Assembly (NCBI GenBank): GCA_028023455.1
Contig: JAQFVV010000206.1
Coordinates: 1,531,361-1,595,360 of the forward strand
From: Epiperipatus broadwayi
Lineage: Eukaryota > Onychophora > Udeonychophora > Euonychophora > Peripatidae
Direction of reading: 5' to 3'
Length of the DNA stretch: 64,000 nucleotides
Position numbers and translations under genes: made by a program. The notes below the pieces were generated by a model. The model was not told where the DNA came from. It worked only from the letters and a program-made list of their open reading frames with translations, and did no database searches. Below are positions 38,351-48,370 of this stretch, piece by piece (position 1 is the stretch's first letter; every line of letters begins with the position of its first letter).

Positions 38351-40412
38351 ATGTAAGTGAAAGCATATAACATGTACAAATGTGGGTTAATATATATATA
38401 TATAAGTGTATGTGCTATTAAGTACTTCAGGCTATATATGGGTTGATATTTGAGTACATATTTATTCTCGATATAGTAAATTTGATATAGGTAGCACCAC
38501 AGTCATTTTGCACATTCTATTTGATATTTTTTCCTCCCTATGTAATATATCAACATTTCAATCAAAAACATGTTTAATGAAAATATGTTGCAACTATTAT
38601 AAATGCAGTCTGTTTTTTTTTTAATGCAAACGCATTTTTAATTAATTTTTTTAATTAATAAAATTAATATTAACTATTATAAAACATGTTTTACATATAT
38701 AAAAGATACACCATAAACAAATGGTTTGTTTCCCGTGTTAAATTTGACATTTTGGTTTTTCGAATTTTTTTATATATAACTTTGCGGAATTTTATTTTTT
38801 TTGCATTAGAAATTATTTGTTTTTTATTTGCAGTAAATTATTTTTATTTAGTTACCAATATTTCTATAAACTGGAATAATCTTTTTTGTGATAAACAAAT
38901 TATAAAATTATCGATCCGCTTTCTGGATTTTATTTTACTGTTTTTCTGTTAAAAAAAACTTGTGCTTAGTAATGTTTTTGATGGTAGTGTTATTCTGTAA
39001 GGTTTCATTATTGCTGAATATGTTTTCTTAATTCTTTATTGCCTGTAACTCTGTGAGTGAATGGACTTGTATTTTTGTTTGTTTTTAAAAGTTAAATAAA
39101 TACTAAATTTTGATAATACTTAGACAACAATCCAAAAGCTAATTTAATTTTGAATAGTATAATTATATATTATATAATTTAATTAAAATAAAAACGGAAG
39201 TTACTTTAACTTCCCCTGAGCTATGTATAAACTAATAATTACCCTTCAATAAACTAGAAGAGTAGAATGATATTACCTATTTCTTTATTTATGATAGTAA
39301 TTAAACATGTATTTATTGATTATTAGTTTATATATATATAGCTCACGGAAAATTACAATTATTTTTGTTTTATTTCATATAGTTGTTACTTAAACTGATA
39401 TTTCATAAAGTTTTACTTATCAAACGTAATTGCGAACAGGATTTTTTTCTTTAAGTTTATTGTTATAAATATTTTAGACACTTCAAATCATGAAAGTCTT
39501 TGAAACCTTTAAGATCAGAGGAATAAATATTGTAAGCTAGTAGTCAAATATTGAATGAATTACAACGTCAGAATTAGTTAATCGTATTTCTAATCGGAAA
39601 TTCAGTATTATTGTGTTTGCATTCTTGTGAAAATGTTATATATTTATAGAGAATCGCTCTTTGTGGATATTGTTTTCAGATAATTTTTGTAGTTAAGAAT
39701 ATTAATGAAGAGATCTTTCAGATACACCTCGCATATATGCTTCATTAGTTTTGTTATGCTTTCTGATGTCTTATTCTCAAATTTGTTGAAAGCCATTTAT
39801 TTAGAAATATGCTGTCAGCCATTTATCTGACATTTTCTAACAATCTTTGTATTTCATTGCCTAGTATTCTGTGGAAATAGAACCAATGGCAAGTATTATC
39901 TCTATGTAATTAATTTATTTTGTTGTTTGATACTTATAATTTTTTAAGCAGTATGGGTAAAACCTTTTTTAATGATTTATTTTGCCTTAAATATGCTATC
40001 CAGATCTTATATATTTATATAAAAGAAGATTAAGAATACTATTTTATAAATCATAATTTTGATACTAAATATCAATTTTGAATTACTACATCATCTTCAC
40101 CAAAATTTATGGCTGTTTTTTTTTTTTTGATAGTGTATTTATTTTTTTATGAATATAATTGTTGTTGTTTTTTGTTATAGATCTTAGATATTGAATGTTT
40201 TCATACTGTCATTTAAGATATAGTTGTCTCTTGATTAGATATTATAATTTCTTGATATTTATTTTCAATCAGAAAAAGCTATAAATCTTCTATTTTTATT
40301 TTTTTTTTGATTTTTGGTCTTCTAATCACATTATTTATCAATGTTTTTATACAATTTTGTTTTATTGTATTATCAATGAAAATCTTCACATTTAAGACTT
40401 TTAATAATTCGT

Positions 40413-40629
40413 ATGTGATAATATGTTGGACTATTACCATAATCTATCATTAAAAGTTGAATGTATAGAGAATTTTAAACTTTACTTAAACTTTTCAAAT
40501 ATATTTATTGTCTACTTGTATGCTATTACTAGCAAGTTGTTTGTATTTGAGAAGTTTAAATAAAGTTTAAAATTTTTTATACATTCAACATTTAATGATA
40601 GATGATTGAAATAGTCCAACATATCACAT
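40413..40629. repeat. Foldback repeat (family C), copy 1
   Basis: The left arm from ATGTGATAATATGTTGGAC is inverted at the right end as GTCCAACATATCACAT. The arms, about 95 bases each, share the inner block GTTGAATGTAT...TTTAAACTTTA. The loop (TATGCTATTACTAGCAAG) resembles those of the repeats at 52.1 and 52.7 kb. No hammerhead boxes were found. Confidence 0.75.
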
Positions 40630-41432
40630 CTAATATACCATCATGACAAATCTTCAGGTAAATTTTAATAGTTATATGTCTTATCAAGTTGAACAAGAGT
40701 GAAGTAAATATATAATGTTTCTATCAGCATCTTTAAATGCATATTTCAAAAAAACTGTCAAGTTGATTACAAAGAGAATGAAATTTAATACCTCACCTAA
40801 TCTTAAAATTTTTAGATGTATTATAATAATACTAATTTGTTCACTTTCATATTTTAATGATTAAAACTGAAAATGGGCATTCAGTATATTCTATAACTAT
40901 AAAATTAATTTTGACATATGATACTGAAGATCTTTTCTAGGAAGATACTCATAAGAAAACTGATTTTCATATTTTTTAAATTTTTTAGAATTGTCTAAAT
41001 ATAAATAATCAAGATTAATATTGGTATGCTGAGATTCAATGTGGATTCTTAAATACACATTTAACTGCAAAATGTGCATTATTTAATATGCAAAAAAATT
41101 AAATAATTGAATTTTATTAAAAATAAATATTATATCAAATACTTTAATTTTAATATTAAAAATTTTTAATTTTTTCTCCACTTTTAATCTACATATTGAA
41201 ATCATCAAAGTTTTTGCAGTAAATATTATCATGCATTTCCAAACTTCTTAATTAATAGTTTTATATAGTAATAATAATAGTAATGAAAAACTATTCAGGA
41301 AAGTTTAAAATTTTAATATAATAATATAATAGACAGGGTATGAGCACAGACTTTCACATGACCCACCACTCTCCACACTATCTCATAACATTGATACACT
41401 TGAACACACATATGTTGAAAAGATAAATAATC

Positions 41433-41476
41433 ACCAATATACGTATTTCATGCTAAACCAGCAATCATCAGTTGGT
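41433..41476 (-). ncRNA. Candidate type-I hammerhead ribozyme (family A, copy 1)
   Basis: On the minus strand, in order: ACCAA, CTGATGA, stem II TGCT/AGCA around GGTTT, GAA, then ATACGTAT (stem III ATA/TAT), A, TTGGT. ACCAA and TTGGT pair perfectly as stem I. Cleavage is predicted after the A preceding TTGGT, an AUA triplet. The base of stem II is a U-U mismatch, which is slightly atypical. Both core boxes are intact. Confidence 0.7.
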
Positions 41477-41905
41477 CCAGATTACCATCTCCACACATAT
41501 ATGCTACAAGTGCTCAGATATATATTAAGATAGCAAATCCTCCTACTTTAATGGACAGGCTTCAATCTAATCCACACTCCAACTCTTCAACCGTCCATCC
41601 AATTGAAAATCTGATGATGGAATGCTCAAAGGCCCACCCTGAGGCTGAGATTATTGTCACGCCCATGTTGACCTAAAGTCAATCTGACCCCTCATGTACA
41701 GGACATAATCCATTAAATACATATACAAGGGATAGGCAGACATCTCTAATATGTAATAGCTGAAATATACAGGCTTATATATACCTGCATCTATATATGT
41801 AATAGACAGGGTATGAGCACAGACTTTCACATGACCCACCACTCTCCACATTATCTCATAACACTGATACATTTGAACACACATATGTTGAAAAGATAAA
41901 TAATC

Positions 41906-41949
41906 ACCAATATACGTATTTCATGCTAAACCAGCAATCATCAGTTGGT
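41906..41949 (-). ncRNA. Candidate type-I hammerhead ribozyme (family A, copy 2)
   Basis: It is identical across all 44 bases to the motif at 41433-41476 and lies 473 bases away in the tandem partner. An RNA spanning both units would release a unit-length monomer if the two sites cleave. Confidence 0.7.
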
Positions 41950-42039
41950 CCAGATTACCATCTCCACACATATATGCTACAAGTGCTCAGATATATATTA
42001 AGATAGCAAATCCTTTTACTTTAATGGACAGGCTTCAAT

Positions 42040-42058
42040 CTAACCCTAACCCTAACTC
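42040..42058 (+). repeat. Short telomere-like run
   Basis: CTAACCCTAACCCTAACTC contains two full and one partial TAACCC repeat. The other three units read CTAATCCACACTCCAACTC (or its inverse) at this place, so a few substitutions have created the telomere-like run in this unit only. Confidence 0.7.
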
Positions 42059-42311
42059 TTCAACTGTCCATCCAATTGAAAATCTGATGATGGAATGCTC
42101 AAAGGCCACTCTGAGGCCGAGATTATAGTCACGCCCATGTTGACCTAAAGGGTGGCCTTTGAGCGTTCCATCATCAGATTTTCAATTGGATGGATGGTTG
42201 AAGAGTTGGAGTGTGGATTAGATTGAAGCCTATCCATTAAAGTAGGAGGATTTGCTATCTTAATATATATCTGAGCACTTGTAGCATATATGTGTGGAGA
42301 TGGTAATCTGG

Positions 42312-42355
42312 ACCAACTGATAATTGCTGGTTTAGCATGAAATACGTATATTGGT
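42312..42355 (+). ncRNA. Family-A hammerhead motif with core mutation (copy 3)
   Basis: It has the same layout as copy 1 with stem I, stem II, GAAA and stem III intact, but the core box reads CTGATAA (G8 changed to A). It is expected to be inactive. Confidence 0.6.
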
Positions 42356-42760
42356 GATTATTTATCTTTTCAACATATGTGTGTTCAAGTGTATCAGTGG
42401 GTCATGTGAAAGTCTGTGCTCATACCCTGTCTATTACATATATAGATGCAGGTATATATATAAGCCTGTGTATTTCAACTATTACATATTAGAGATGTCT
42501 GCCTATCTCTTGTATATGTATTTAATGGATTATGTCCTGTACATGAGGGGTCAGATTGACTTTAGGTCAACATGGGCATGACAATAATCTCGGTCTCAGT
42601 GTGGCCTTTGAGCGTTCCATCATCAGATTTTCAATTGGATGGACGGTTGAAGAATTGGAGTGTGGATTAGATTGAAGCCTGTCCATTAAAGTAAGAGGAT
42701 TTGCTATCTTAATATATATCTGAGCACTTGTAGCATATATGTGTGGAGATGGTAATCTGG

Positions 42761-42804
42761 ACTAACTGATGATTGCTGGTTTAGCATGAAATACGTATAT
42801 TGGT
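42761..42804 (+). ncRNA. Candidate type-I hammerhead ribozyme (family A, copy 4)
   Basis: CTGATGA, stem II, GAAA and stem III are intact. Stem I reads ACTAA opposite TTGGT, so one C-G pair has become U-G and pairing is retained. This single difference from copy 1 is compatible with the structure. Confidence 0.65.
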
Positions 42805-43042
42805 GATTATTTATCTTTTCAACATATGTGTGTTCAAGTGTATCAGTGTTATGAGATAGTGTGGAGAGTGGTGGGTCATGTGAAAGTCTGTGCTCATACC
42901 CTGTCTATTACATATATAGACGCAGGTATATATAAGCCTGTGTATTTCAAATATAATAATATCTAAGTATTGCTAAAACCAAGTAGGTCAAAATTATAGA
43001 ACTACAATAAAATATATAAATAAAAATAAATATGCCATATAT

Positions 43043-43300
43043 GTGATAATGCAATTCACAAATCTTTCTTGTTTATAACATTGATATTATTTGCTATAAA
43101 CCATGCCTCTTTATATTTTCTTTCTCAATCACCACATTCAGTATAAACAACATCAATACCATTAGAATCAAAATCATGCTTTTTTTTAATGTTGTATATA
43201 CTGAACATGGTGATTGAGGAAGAAAATATAAAGAGGCATGGTTTATAGCAAATAATATCAATACAATAAACAAGAAAGTCTCATGCATTGTATTATCATG
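43043..43300. repeat. Long imperfect palindrome
   Basis: GATAATGCAATTCACAAATC ... CTATAAACCATGCCTCTTTA on the left is mirrored on the right as TAAAGAGGCATGGTTTATAG ... TGCATTGTATTATCAT. The arms are about 125 bases with scattered mismatches and a short T-rich loop near 43183. There are no hammerhead boxes. A short minus-strand open frame across it is incidental. Confidence 0.8.
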
Positions 43301-43340
43301 TAAATGGAATATTTAATTTTAATGTATATGTTTAATTTTA

Positions 43341-43556
43341 TGTTATATATAGAGCTCACAAAATAAGTTCTTAACAAGCTTTGCAGAATATCCTCAACCC
43401 CAGACCAGTTCCTTCTACTGGCATTGTCAGTGAGGTGCTAGTATGTGGTTGGGGATATTTTGCAAAGCTTGTTAAGAGCTTATTTTGCAAACTCTATATA
43501 TAATAAATTGTAAATACAAGCTTATTAAATTAGGTCATGTGACATCTGACTTGGTT
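43341..43556. mobile_element. Hammerhead-bearing unit with inverted arm (family B), truncated
   Basis: The left part (43341-43440) is an inverted copy of the family-B 3' end including its ribozyme block. The right part (43446-43556) is the direct tail (TTGGGGATATTTTGCAAAGC ... GACATCTGACTTGG), also found at 36.2 kb. The direct part starts only about five bases past the position equivalent to the ribozyme cleavage site. It ends in a T-rich stretch. Confidence 0.65.
43398..43435 (-). ncRNA. Decayed family-B hammerhead motif
   Basis: Minus strand: CCTCA, CTGACAA (two core changes), stem-II region, GGAAC, TG, GTC, TGGGG. Stem I pairs along all five positions with one U-G. The core is damaged, so it is inactive as written. 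Confidence 0.45.
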
Positions 43557-43813
43557 TTTTTTTTTTGTAATTACTTTTATGCATATATTTTTGTGATGTT
43601 TTATGATTATGATCAACCTCATTGAAAGCAATACTTAGATATTATTTTTGTTAAAATTTTAAACATCCCTGAATAATTTTCCATTACTATTATTATTTAT
43701 GTTCAAATTAAGGAAACAAAATATTTTATTAAATTAAGTTTTATATAGTAATTAACTAGCTTGTTTAAATGGTTTTGTGTTAATTTTTTTTGATTTTTAC
43801 TGATTTAAAATAG

Positions 43814-43913
43814 AAGTGGTAGTGTTCATGGACAGACTTTAGAATTAATGAAGCTTACTGCCAAAGCTCTGTTGGATACTCTCGGTGAAGATGATTTTGT
43901 TAATATTGTACCG
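43814..43913 (+). CDS. CACNA2D: Calcium channel alpha2/delta subunit, exon C (VWA MIDAS)
   Basis: The exon starts with the A that completes the Val codon from exon B, then encodes [20 protein letters not shown] followed by [13 protein letters not shown]. The acceptor is AAATAG and the donor GTAAGA, and the exon ends on a codon boundary (phase 0). With exon B it forms DVSGS, the intact metal-ion-dependent adhesion site needed for alpha2/delta to enhance channel trafficking. L.TL.DDDFVN is the conserved second block of the domain. The exon sits 258 bases after a foldback unit and 86 bases before a perfect palindrome, so its pre-mRNA is flanked by strong hairpins. Confidence 0.92.
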
Positions 43914-43999
43914 GTAAGATTTATTTTAAATATATTATGTTTATTATATATATTATAATATTTCAAATCGATGTCTGTATTTCTTTAAAATAATATATG

Positions 44000-44067
44000 T
44001 AACTTTATAAATAAATATTTGAAAATACAGTAATTACTGTATTTTCAAATATTTATTTATAAAGTTA
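44000..44067. repeat. Perfect 68-bp palindrome next to exon C
   Basis: TAACTTTATAAATAAATATT onward is followed with no spacer by its exact reverse complement; the centre is TAATTA at 44031-44036. Each arm is 34 bases without mismatch. It begins 86 bases downstream of the exon C donor. Such a loop-free palindrome is unstable in DNA and would form a tight RNA hairpin. Confidence 0.9.
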
Positions 44068-44762
44068 TATATATATATAACTATTTAAAATTAATTTATT
44101 AGCCAATATCAAATTAAAATTTTCTACCAATGTCTTCCAGAGTTTACAAGTACAAAAATAACATATATTTTCCACAATTCAAATTATTTTTCCAATTATC
44201 TTTAATATTAAAAGAAATTTTGAACAAATTAATAGCTTCAAAATTCAATAATTTTTTTAATGAAATAGATTATTTTAATTCATCTCTTATTTTTAATTTT
44301 TCTTAAAGCAGACAAACTTTAGTTTACTCAAATAAGGTCTTATGGCCTGTGTTTCTATTATGAATATATAGTGCAGAACTAAAATATTTATTCTTTACTC
44401 TTCTTTCATATGCTTTCACTCTTTCATTTAAATGCAAACTACTTTGAACTATATATAATTTCTTATAAATCTAGCATTAAAATAAATCAACTCCAGGAAT
44501 GGTATTTATATTATTCCTCTCTTTTCATATTATTTAAAAAGTGAAATTTTAATAACTATGTAAATAGTTTATAGTTTATCAAATATGTAACACTGATAAT
44601 ATAAACCTTTACATTGAACAACTGAGTTTTAATATTTACTATAATAATTCACAAACCAGATTCCCAAAGAATTGTCTACTTGAATTTGCAAATAATGCCC
44701 ATTTCTTACGTCATAACAATCCACTTATCATTTTAAAAAGGATTACTTTCATTTGACTTCCA

Positions 44763-44766
<4 letters not shown>

Positions 44767-44797
<31 letters not shown>

Positions 44798-44850
44798 TCA
44801 TCATCATTATATATTATATATATATATATATATCATCATTATCATTATCA
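44767..44850. repeat. TA and TCA simple-repeat tail of the LINE
   Basis: Two TA runs and TCATCATCATCATTA-type repeats lie immediately 3' of the LINE reading frame as read on the minus strand. Simple-repeat tails instead of poly-A are typical of RTE-clade LINEs, and this supports the orientation given for the element. Confidence 0.65.
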
Positions 44851-46680
44851 ACCATTATCAATCCACTGCAGGATGAAGGTCTCTCCAAGTTTAATCCATC
44901 TTCTCCGATCTTTAGCTTCTCTTCTCCACATCACCCCTACACATTTTCTTATTTCATCCATCCATCTTACATGTGGTCTCCTTCTGGGTCTTTTACAATC
45001 TTTTGGAATCCAGTTTAAAATTTCAATTGTCCATCTATTATCATCTCTTCTAGCAATATGTCCAGCCCAACTCCACTTCAATCTTTTAATTTTTTCAATG
45101 AGGTCAGTAACACCTGTTTGTTCTCTTACCCATACATTGTGTTTTCGATCTCTTCTTGTTACTCCCAACATACATCTCTCCATACTTCTTTGAGTGGTCT
45201 GAAGTCTCTGTATTGATCTTCTATTAAGTGTCCAAGTCTCAGATCCATAAGTAAGAACTGGTAAAACACATTTGTTAAAAACCTTTCTTTTCAAACACAT
45301 AGGCATATTTCCTTTTAATATCAAGTTATTTCTACCAAAAGCACTCCAACCAAGTTTAATTCTATGATTAATTTCCTCTATTATGTTTCCATCTGTATTA
45401 ATAATCTGACCAAGGTATTTGTAACTCTTAACTTCTTCTAATTCATCATAATCAATCTTTATTTTCATATTTTGAGCAAATCGATTAAACATTACTTTAG
45501 TCTTTTTAACATTTATCTTTAGTCCTACTTTCCTACTTTCATCTGATAACTCCTGCAACATTTCCTGCAGCTCGGAAGCATTATTTGCAAAAACAACTAC
45601 ATCATCTGCGAAATCTAAATGACTTAAATAATCTCCATTTACTTTCACTCCTTTAGTTTCCCATTTTAATCCACAAAATACTTCTTGCAGCACTGCTGTA
45701 AAAAGTTTTGGAGATATGGAGTCACCTTGTCTTACACCTTTCTCAATGTTGACTTTCCCAGTATCATTATGTAATCTAATTGTTGCTGTTGCATTTTTAT
45801 AAATATTCTTTAAAATATGACAATATCCTGGATCTATACCTTGATGATCCAATGCTTTAATCACTGAAGAAATGTTTATAGAATCAAATGCCTTTTCATA
45901 ATCTACAAATCCAAAACATAATGACAACTCATATTCATTTGTCCTTTCTATAACTTCTCTCAATACTTGAATATGATCTACTGTACTAAAACCACTTTTA
46001 AATCCAGCTTGTTCTCTTGGTTGGTGAAAATCCAAGGTTCTCTGTAGACGAGTTGTAATTATCTTGGTAAAAATTTTATATAAAACTGATAAAAGGCTGA
46101 TAGGTCTGTAATTTCTAATATCTTCTTTATCACCTTTTTTAAATATTAATATTATTACTGCATTCTTCCAATCATCCGGTACATCTTTATCATTTAGACA
46201 TTTGGTATATAACTTTGCTAATATTTTTTCTGTTTCTTCACCTGCTTCTTTTAATATATCAATTATAATTCCATCATTACCTGGAGCCTTTCCTTTTTTC
46301 ATACATTTAATTGCATTTCTCACTTCTTCATTTAAAATTCTGGGCAATTCGGAAGATGTAATAGATATAGGAGGTACTTGTTCTTTATTACTATATAATT
46401 CTTGATAAAAATCTTTTACCAATTTCATAATGTCATCCCTCTTTTTAGTAATAATTCCATCTTTTTTCCTTATTGCAGATATAAATTTCCTACCAATACC
46501 AAAATGTTGTTTTACATTCTTAAGACTTTTATTTTCTTCTACAGCTTTTCTTGCTAGTTCACAGTTATACTTTCTTATATCATTTTCAACTCTTTTCCGC
46601 ACCATTTTACAAAATTCGAGATATTCAATTCTTTTTAATGCATCATTCTTGCATATCTTCATATTCCTTCTTTTCTTCAT
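44848..46680 (-). CDS. RTE-type LINE reverse transcriptase, 5'-truncated but open
   Basis: A single 610-codon open frame encodes a non-LTR retrotransposon polyprotein that lacks its endonuclease. Visible in order are GKAPGNDGI (about residues 130-138), [14 protein letters not shown] (190-203), the domain A block [10 protein letters not shown] (258-267), [10 protein letters not shown] (315-324), the catalytic box HLDFADD (354-360), [10 protein letters not shown] (386-395), [13 protein letters not shown] (473-485), and a C-terminal [13 protein letters not shown] block (538-550) leading to RW.DEIR. The catalytic aspartates are all present. Full-length RTE proteins also carry an N-terminal APE endonuclease, absent here because the copy stops at 46680 beside a TA repeat. 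The first ATG is therefore not necessarily a natural start. The intact frame suggests a fairly recent insertion. It lies antisense to the host gene. Confidence 0.88.
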   Translation of the reverse strand: MKKRRNMKICKNDALKRIEYLEFCKMVRKRVENDIRKYNCELARKAVEENKSLKNVKQHFGIGRKFISAIRKKDGIITKKRDDIMKLVKDFYQELYSNKEQVPPISITSSELPRILNEEVRNAIKCMKKGKAPGNDGIIIDILKEAGEETEKILAKLYTKCLNDKDVPDDWKNAVIILIFKKGDKEDIRNYRPISLLSVLYKIFTKIITTRLQRTLDFHQPREQAGFKSGFSTVDHIQVLREVIERTNEYELSLCFGFVDYEKAFDSINISSVIKALDHQGIDPGYCHILKNIYKNATATIRLHNDTGKVNIEKGVRQGDSISPKLFTAVLQEVFCGLKWETKGVKVNGDYLSHLDFADDVVVFANNASELQEMLQELSDESRKVGLKINVKKTKVMFNRFAQNMKIKIDYDELEEVKSYKYLGQIINTDGNIIEEINHRIKLGWSAFGRNNLILKGNMPMCLKRKVFNKCVLPVLTYGSETWTLNRRSIQRLQTTQRSMERCMLGVTRRDRKHNVWVREQTGVTDLIEKIKRLKWSWAGHIARRDDNRWTIEILNWIPKDCKRPRRRPHVRWMDEIRKCVGVMWRREAKDRRRWIKLGETFILQWIDNG

Positions 46681-47739
46681 AAGTTCTCTAGTCTCAGTAT
46701 ATATATATATATATATATATGAAAAGATTGAAACTTTTTTTAATGAAAAAAATAAAAATTATTGTTAATTAAAAAGTTTCAGTTTTTTAGAGTAAAAATA
46801 ATTAATTTATTACTGTATAAGAAATTGGAGATCTAATAAAGTTAGTCATTTTTTTAATCTGCGAAATAGATTGTTATTGATATAAAAAGGCACTATTTGT
46901 AAGCTCATTTAAATGATTCTTTGAAAATTTGACTTGTGAATGATTATAGTAACATTTTCAGATTCAATTGTTTTATAAATAGGTTTATATATTTATATAT
47001 AACTTTTATACTGTATATAGACAAAGAAAGCTTCAAATAAAATTCTGTTAAAATTCCTGTCCAATCTTTAATATCAAATTAAATACTCTGGGTATATCTA
47101 AACAGAAACTAAGTAGCTGTGTTTGATGTGATCTCACTGAATCTTCTATATAGATTATGATGTCAGATTTATTAATAGAAACATGTGTCTTGCAAAAGAT
47201 TAGTTGATTTTTAATCAATTGATGTTGTATAAAAGATCATACATTTGTATTGAAAGTGTAAGTAAAATAATGCTAATATATTATAAATATTATCATTAGA
47301 AACTAGTCAACATTTATATAATCCCAATGTAGATAACAATCAACAATTTCAAACTATTGTCAACACAACCTTCTTTTTAACATAAAGCTTGGTAATAAAA
47401 AAATATTTTCTTCTAACTATCCAAAAAGACAAAAATCAGTACAATATTCATTGCAGTATTAACAAATTTAATATTAAGCAAATTTTCTATACAATGTTGT
47501 ATTTTTCACAATCATTCACAACAATCATCTTTCAAAAAATATTTAAATGTTTATTAATCATGCTTTATTAGAACTGTTATAATTACATTTTTCAGATATT
47601 AAGTACAAACTGTGAGATCAAATAGATCTATAATATAACTCCTTTTAATTGTGAACCTCTTTTTTCATATACCATGATCTTACATTTTATAACTAAAGAT
47701 TACATACATTTCACAATATTAATTATATTCTACTTTGCT

Positions 47740-48370
47740 TGCATGTGTAGTGCAATTGTCCTCAAAGCTGTGTATTTTTGCCAAATAGATAAATAAGAAT
47801 GAACAAGCTTAGCACTTTCAAAGGGTCCAGCCTTCATAATCATAGCTTGACTGCTAATATGGTTAAAAATATGCTTATTTATGCTAAATATTCTAGACAT
47901 TTCATTTCCTTGATAAAGCATAGCATGTGTCTTTCCTGTTTATGGCATCTTTGTCTCTGGAGATGAAGAAGGCTTCTTTGACTTTTCTTTTGAGATCATG
48001 TCTCTCTCTGCACATGATTGTGGGGTTATCTGGAATATACTCACGGTGGCTTATGTTCTGGTGCTGAAAGAAAACCTAATAGGTGGAAGGATGAGTGAGG
48101 GCTCTATTGTATAAGCATTTGGGTTGTGCCAATCACATGGATAGAGATGCTCCACTTTCCCCATAGTATGAGCCTTTACAGCTATTGTTGAAGCAAGCAA
48201 TATTGTATACTGTAAGTGGGCATCTGTAAAAGTGGAGTTTGATCTTTAGTGTTGCTAATTAAGTTGATGGAGTTGGGGGGAGGGTGTGGAAGCAAAGCTC
48301 ATTCGTTCCTATTTATCTATTTGGTAACAATACACAGCTTTTAAGACAATTGTGCCACATGCACAAGTGA
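47740..48370 (-). pseudogene. Penelope-like element relic with inverted flanks
   Basis: The minus strand near 48180-48245 reads CPLTVYNIACFNNSCKGSYY then GESGASLSM, a GIY-YIG-type VYNI..C...YYGESG.S signature like that of the PLE at 57.5 kb (YIGESRCSIEKR). Near 47935-48005 it reads ERHDLKRKVKEAFFISRDKD then AINRK, matching HSKRKIKEAIFINRNK at that PLE's C-terminus. Stops and frame shifts separate the parts. Sequence past the 3' end (47745-47835) recurs inverted at 48296-48370 (TTCCTATTTATCTATTTGG), so this copy too seems to carry its 3' end inverted at the 5' side. Confidence 0.65.

Larger units (their letters stand above)
41328..42949. mobile_element. Palindromic element of two inverted tandem dimers of a ribozyme-bearing unit
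   Basis: The left half (41328-42150) holds two head-to-tail copies of a 473-bp unit on the minus strand; AGACAGGGTATGAGC recurs at 41331 and 41804. The right half (42151-42949) holds two copies on the plus strand, 449 bases apart, one with a ~26-base deletion. The switch at 42150/42151 is abrupt. The whole element is flanked by AATATAATAATAT (41315-41327 and 42950-42962), a 13-bp target duplication. Each unit contains one hammerhead-type core. Tandem ribozyme-bearing units with target duplications are the hallmark of retrozymes. There is no credible protein frame, although a 75-76-codon frame recurs because the sequence recurs. Confidence 0.8.
28140..43813 (+). other. Intron B-C of the alpha2/delta gene (15,674 bp, phase 2)
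   Basis: The donor is GTATGT and the acceptor TTTAAAATAG. It holds two LINE relics, TA hairpins, a hammerhead unit at 36 kb, a foldback at 40.4 kb, the inverted-dimer ribozyme element at 41.3-42.9 kb, and palindromes close to the acceptor. Nothing supportable was seen in 28140-29129, 29641-30120, 30250-31950, 36300-37730 or 38360-40400. In 34860-35600 a degraded minus-strand coding trace seems possible, but I cannot assign it. Confidence 0.8.

Noticed and set aside
41600-41625. Second CTGATGATGG word in each 473-bp unit (also in the inverse at 42.17 and 42.62 kb)
   Set aside because: No GAAA box at the right distance and no closing stem, so it is not a second hammerhead.
42351-42581. 76-codon open frame also present at 41657-41884
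   Set aside because: It recurs only because the 473-bp unit recurs, and it crosses the ribozyme unit without start context or motif.
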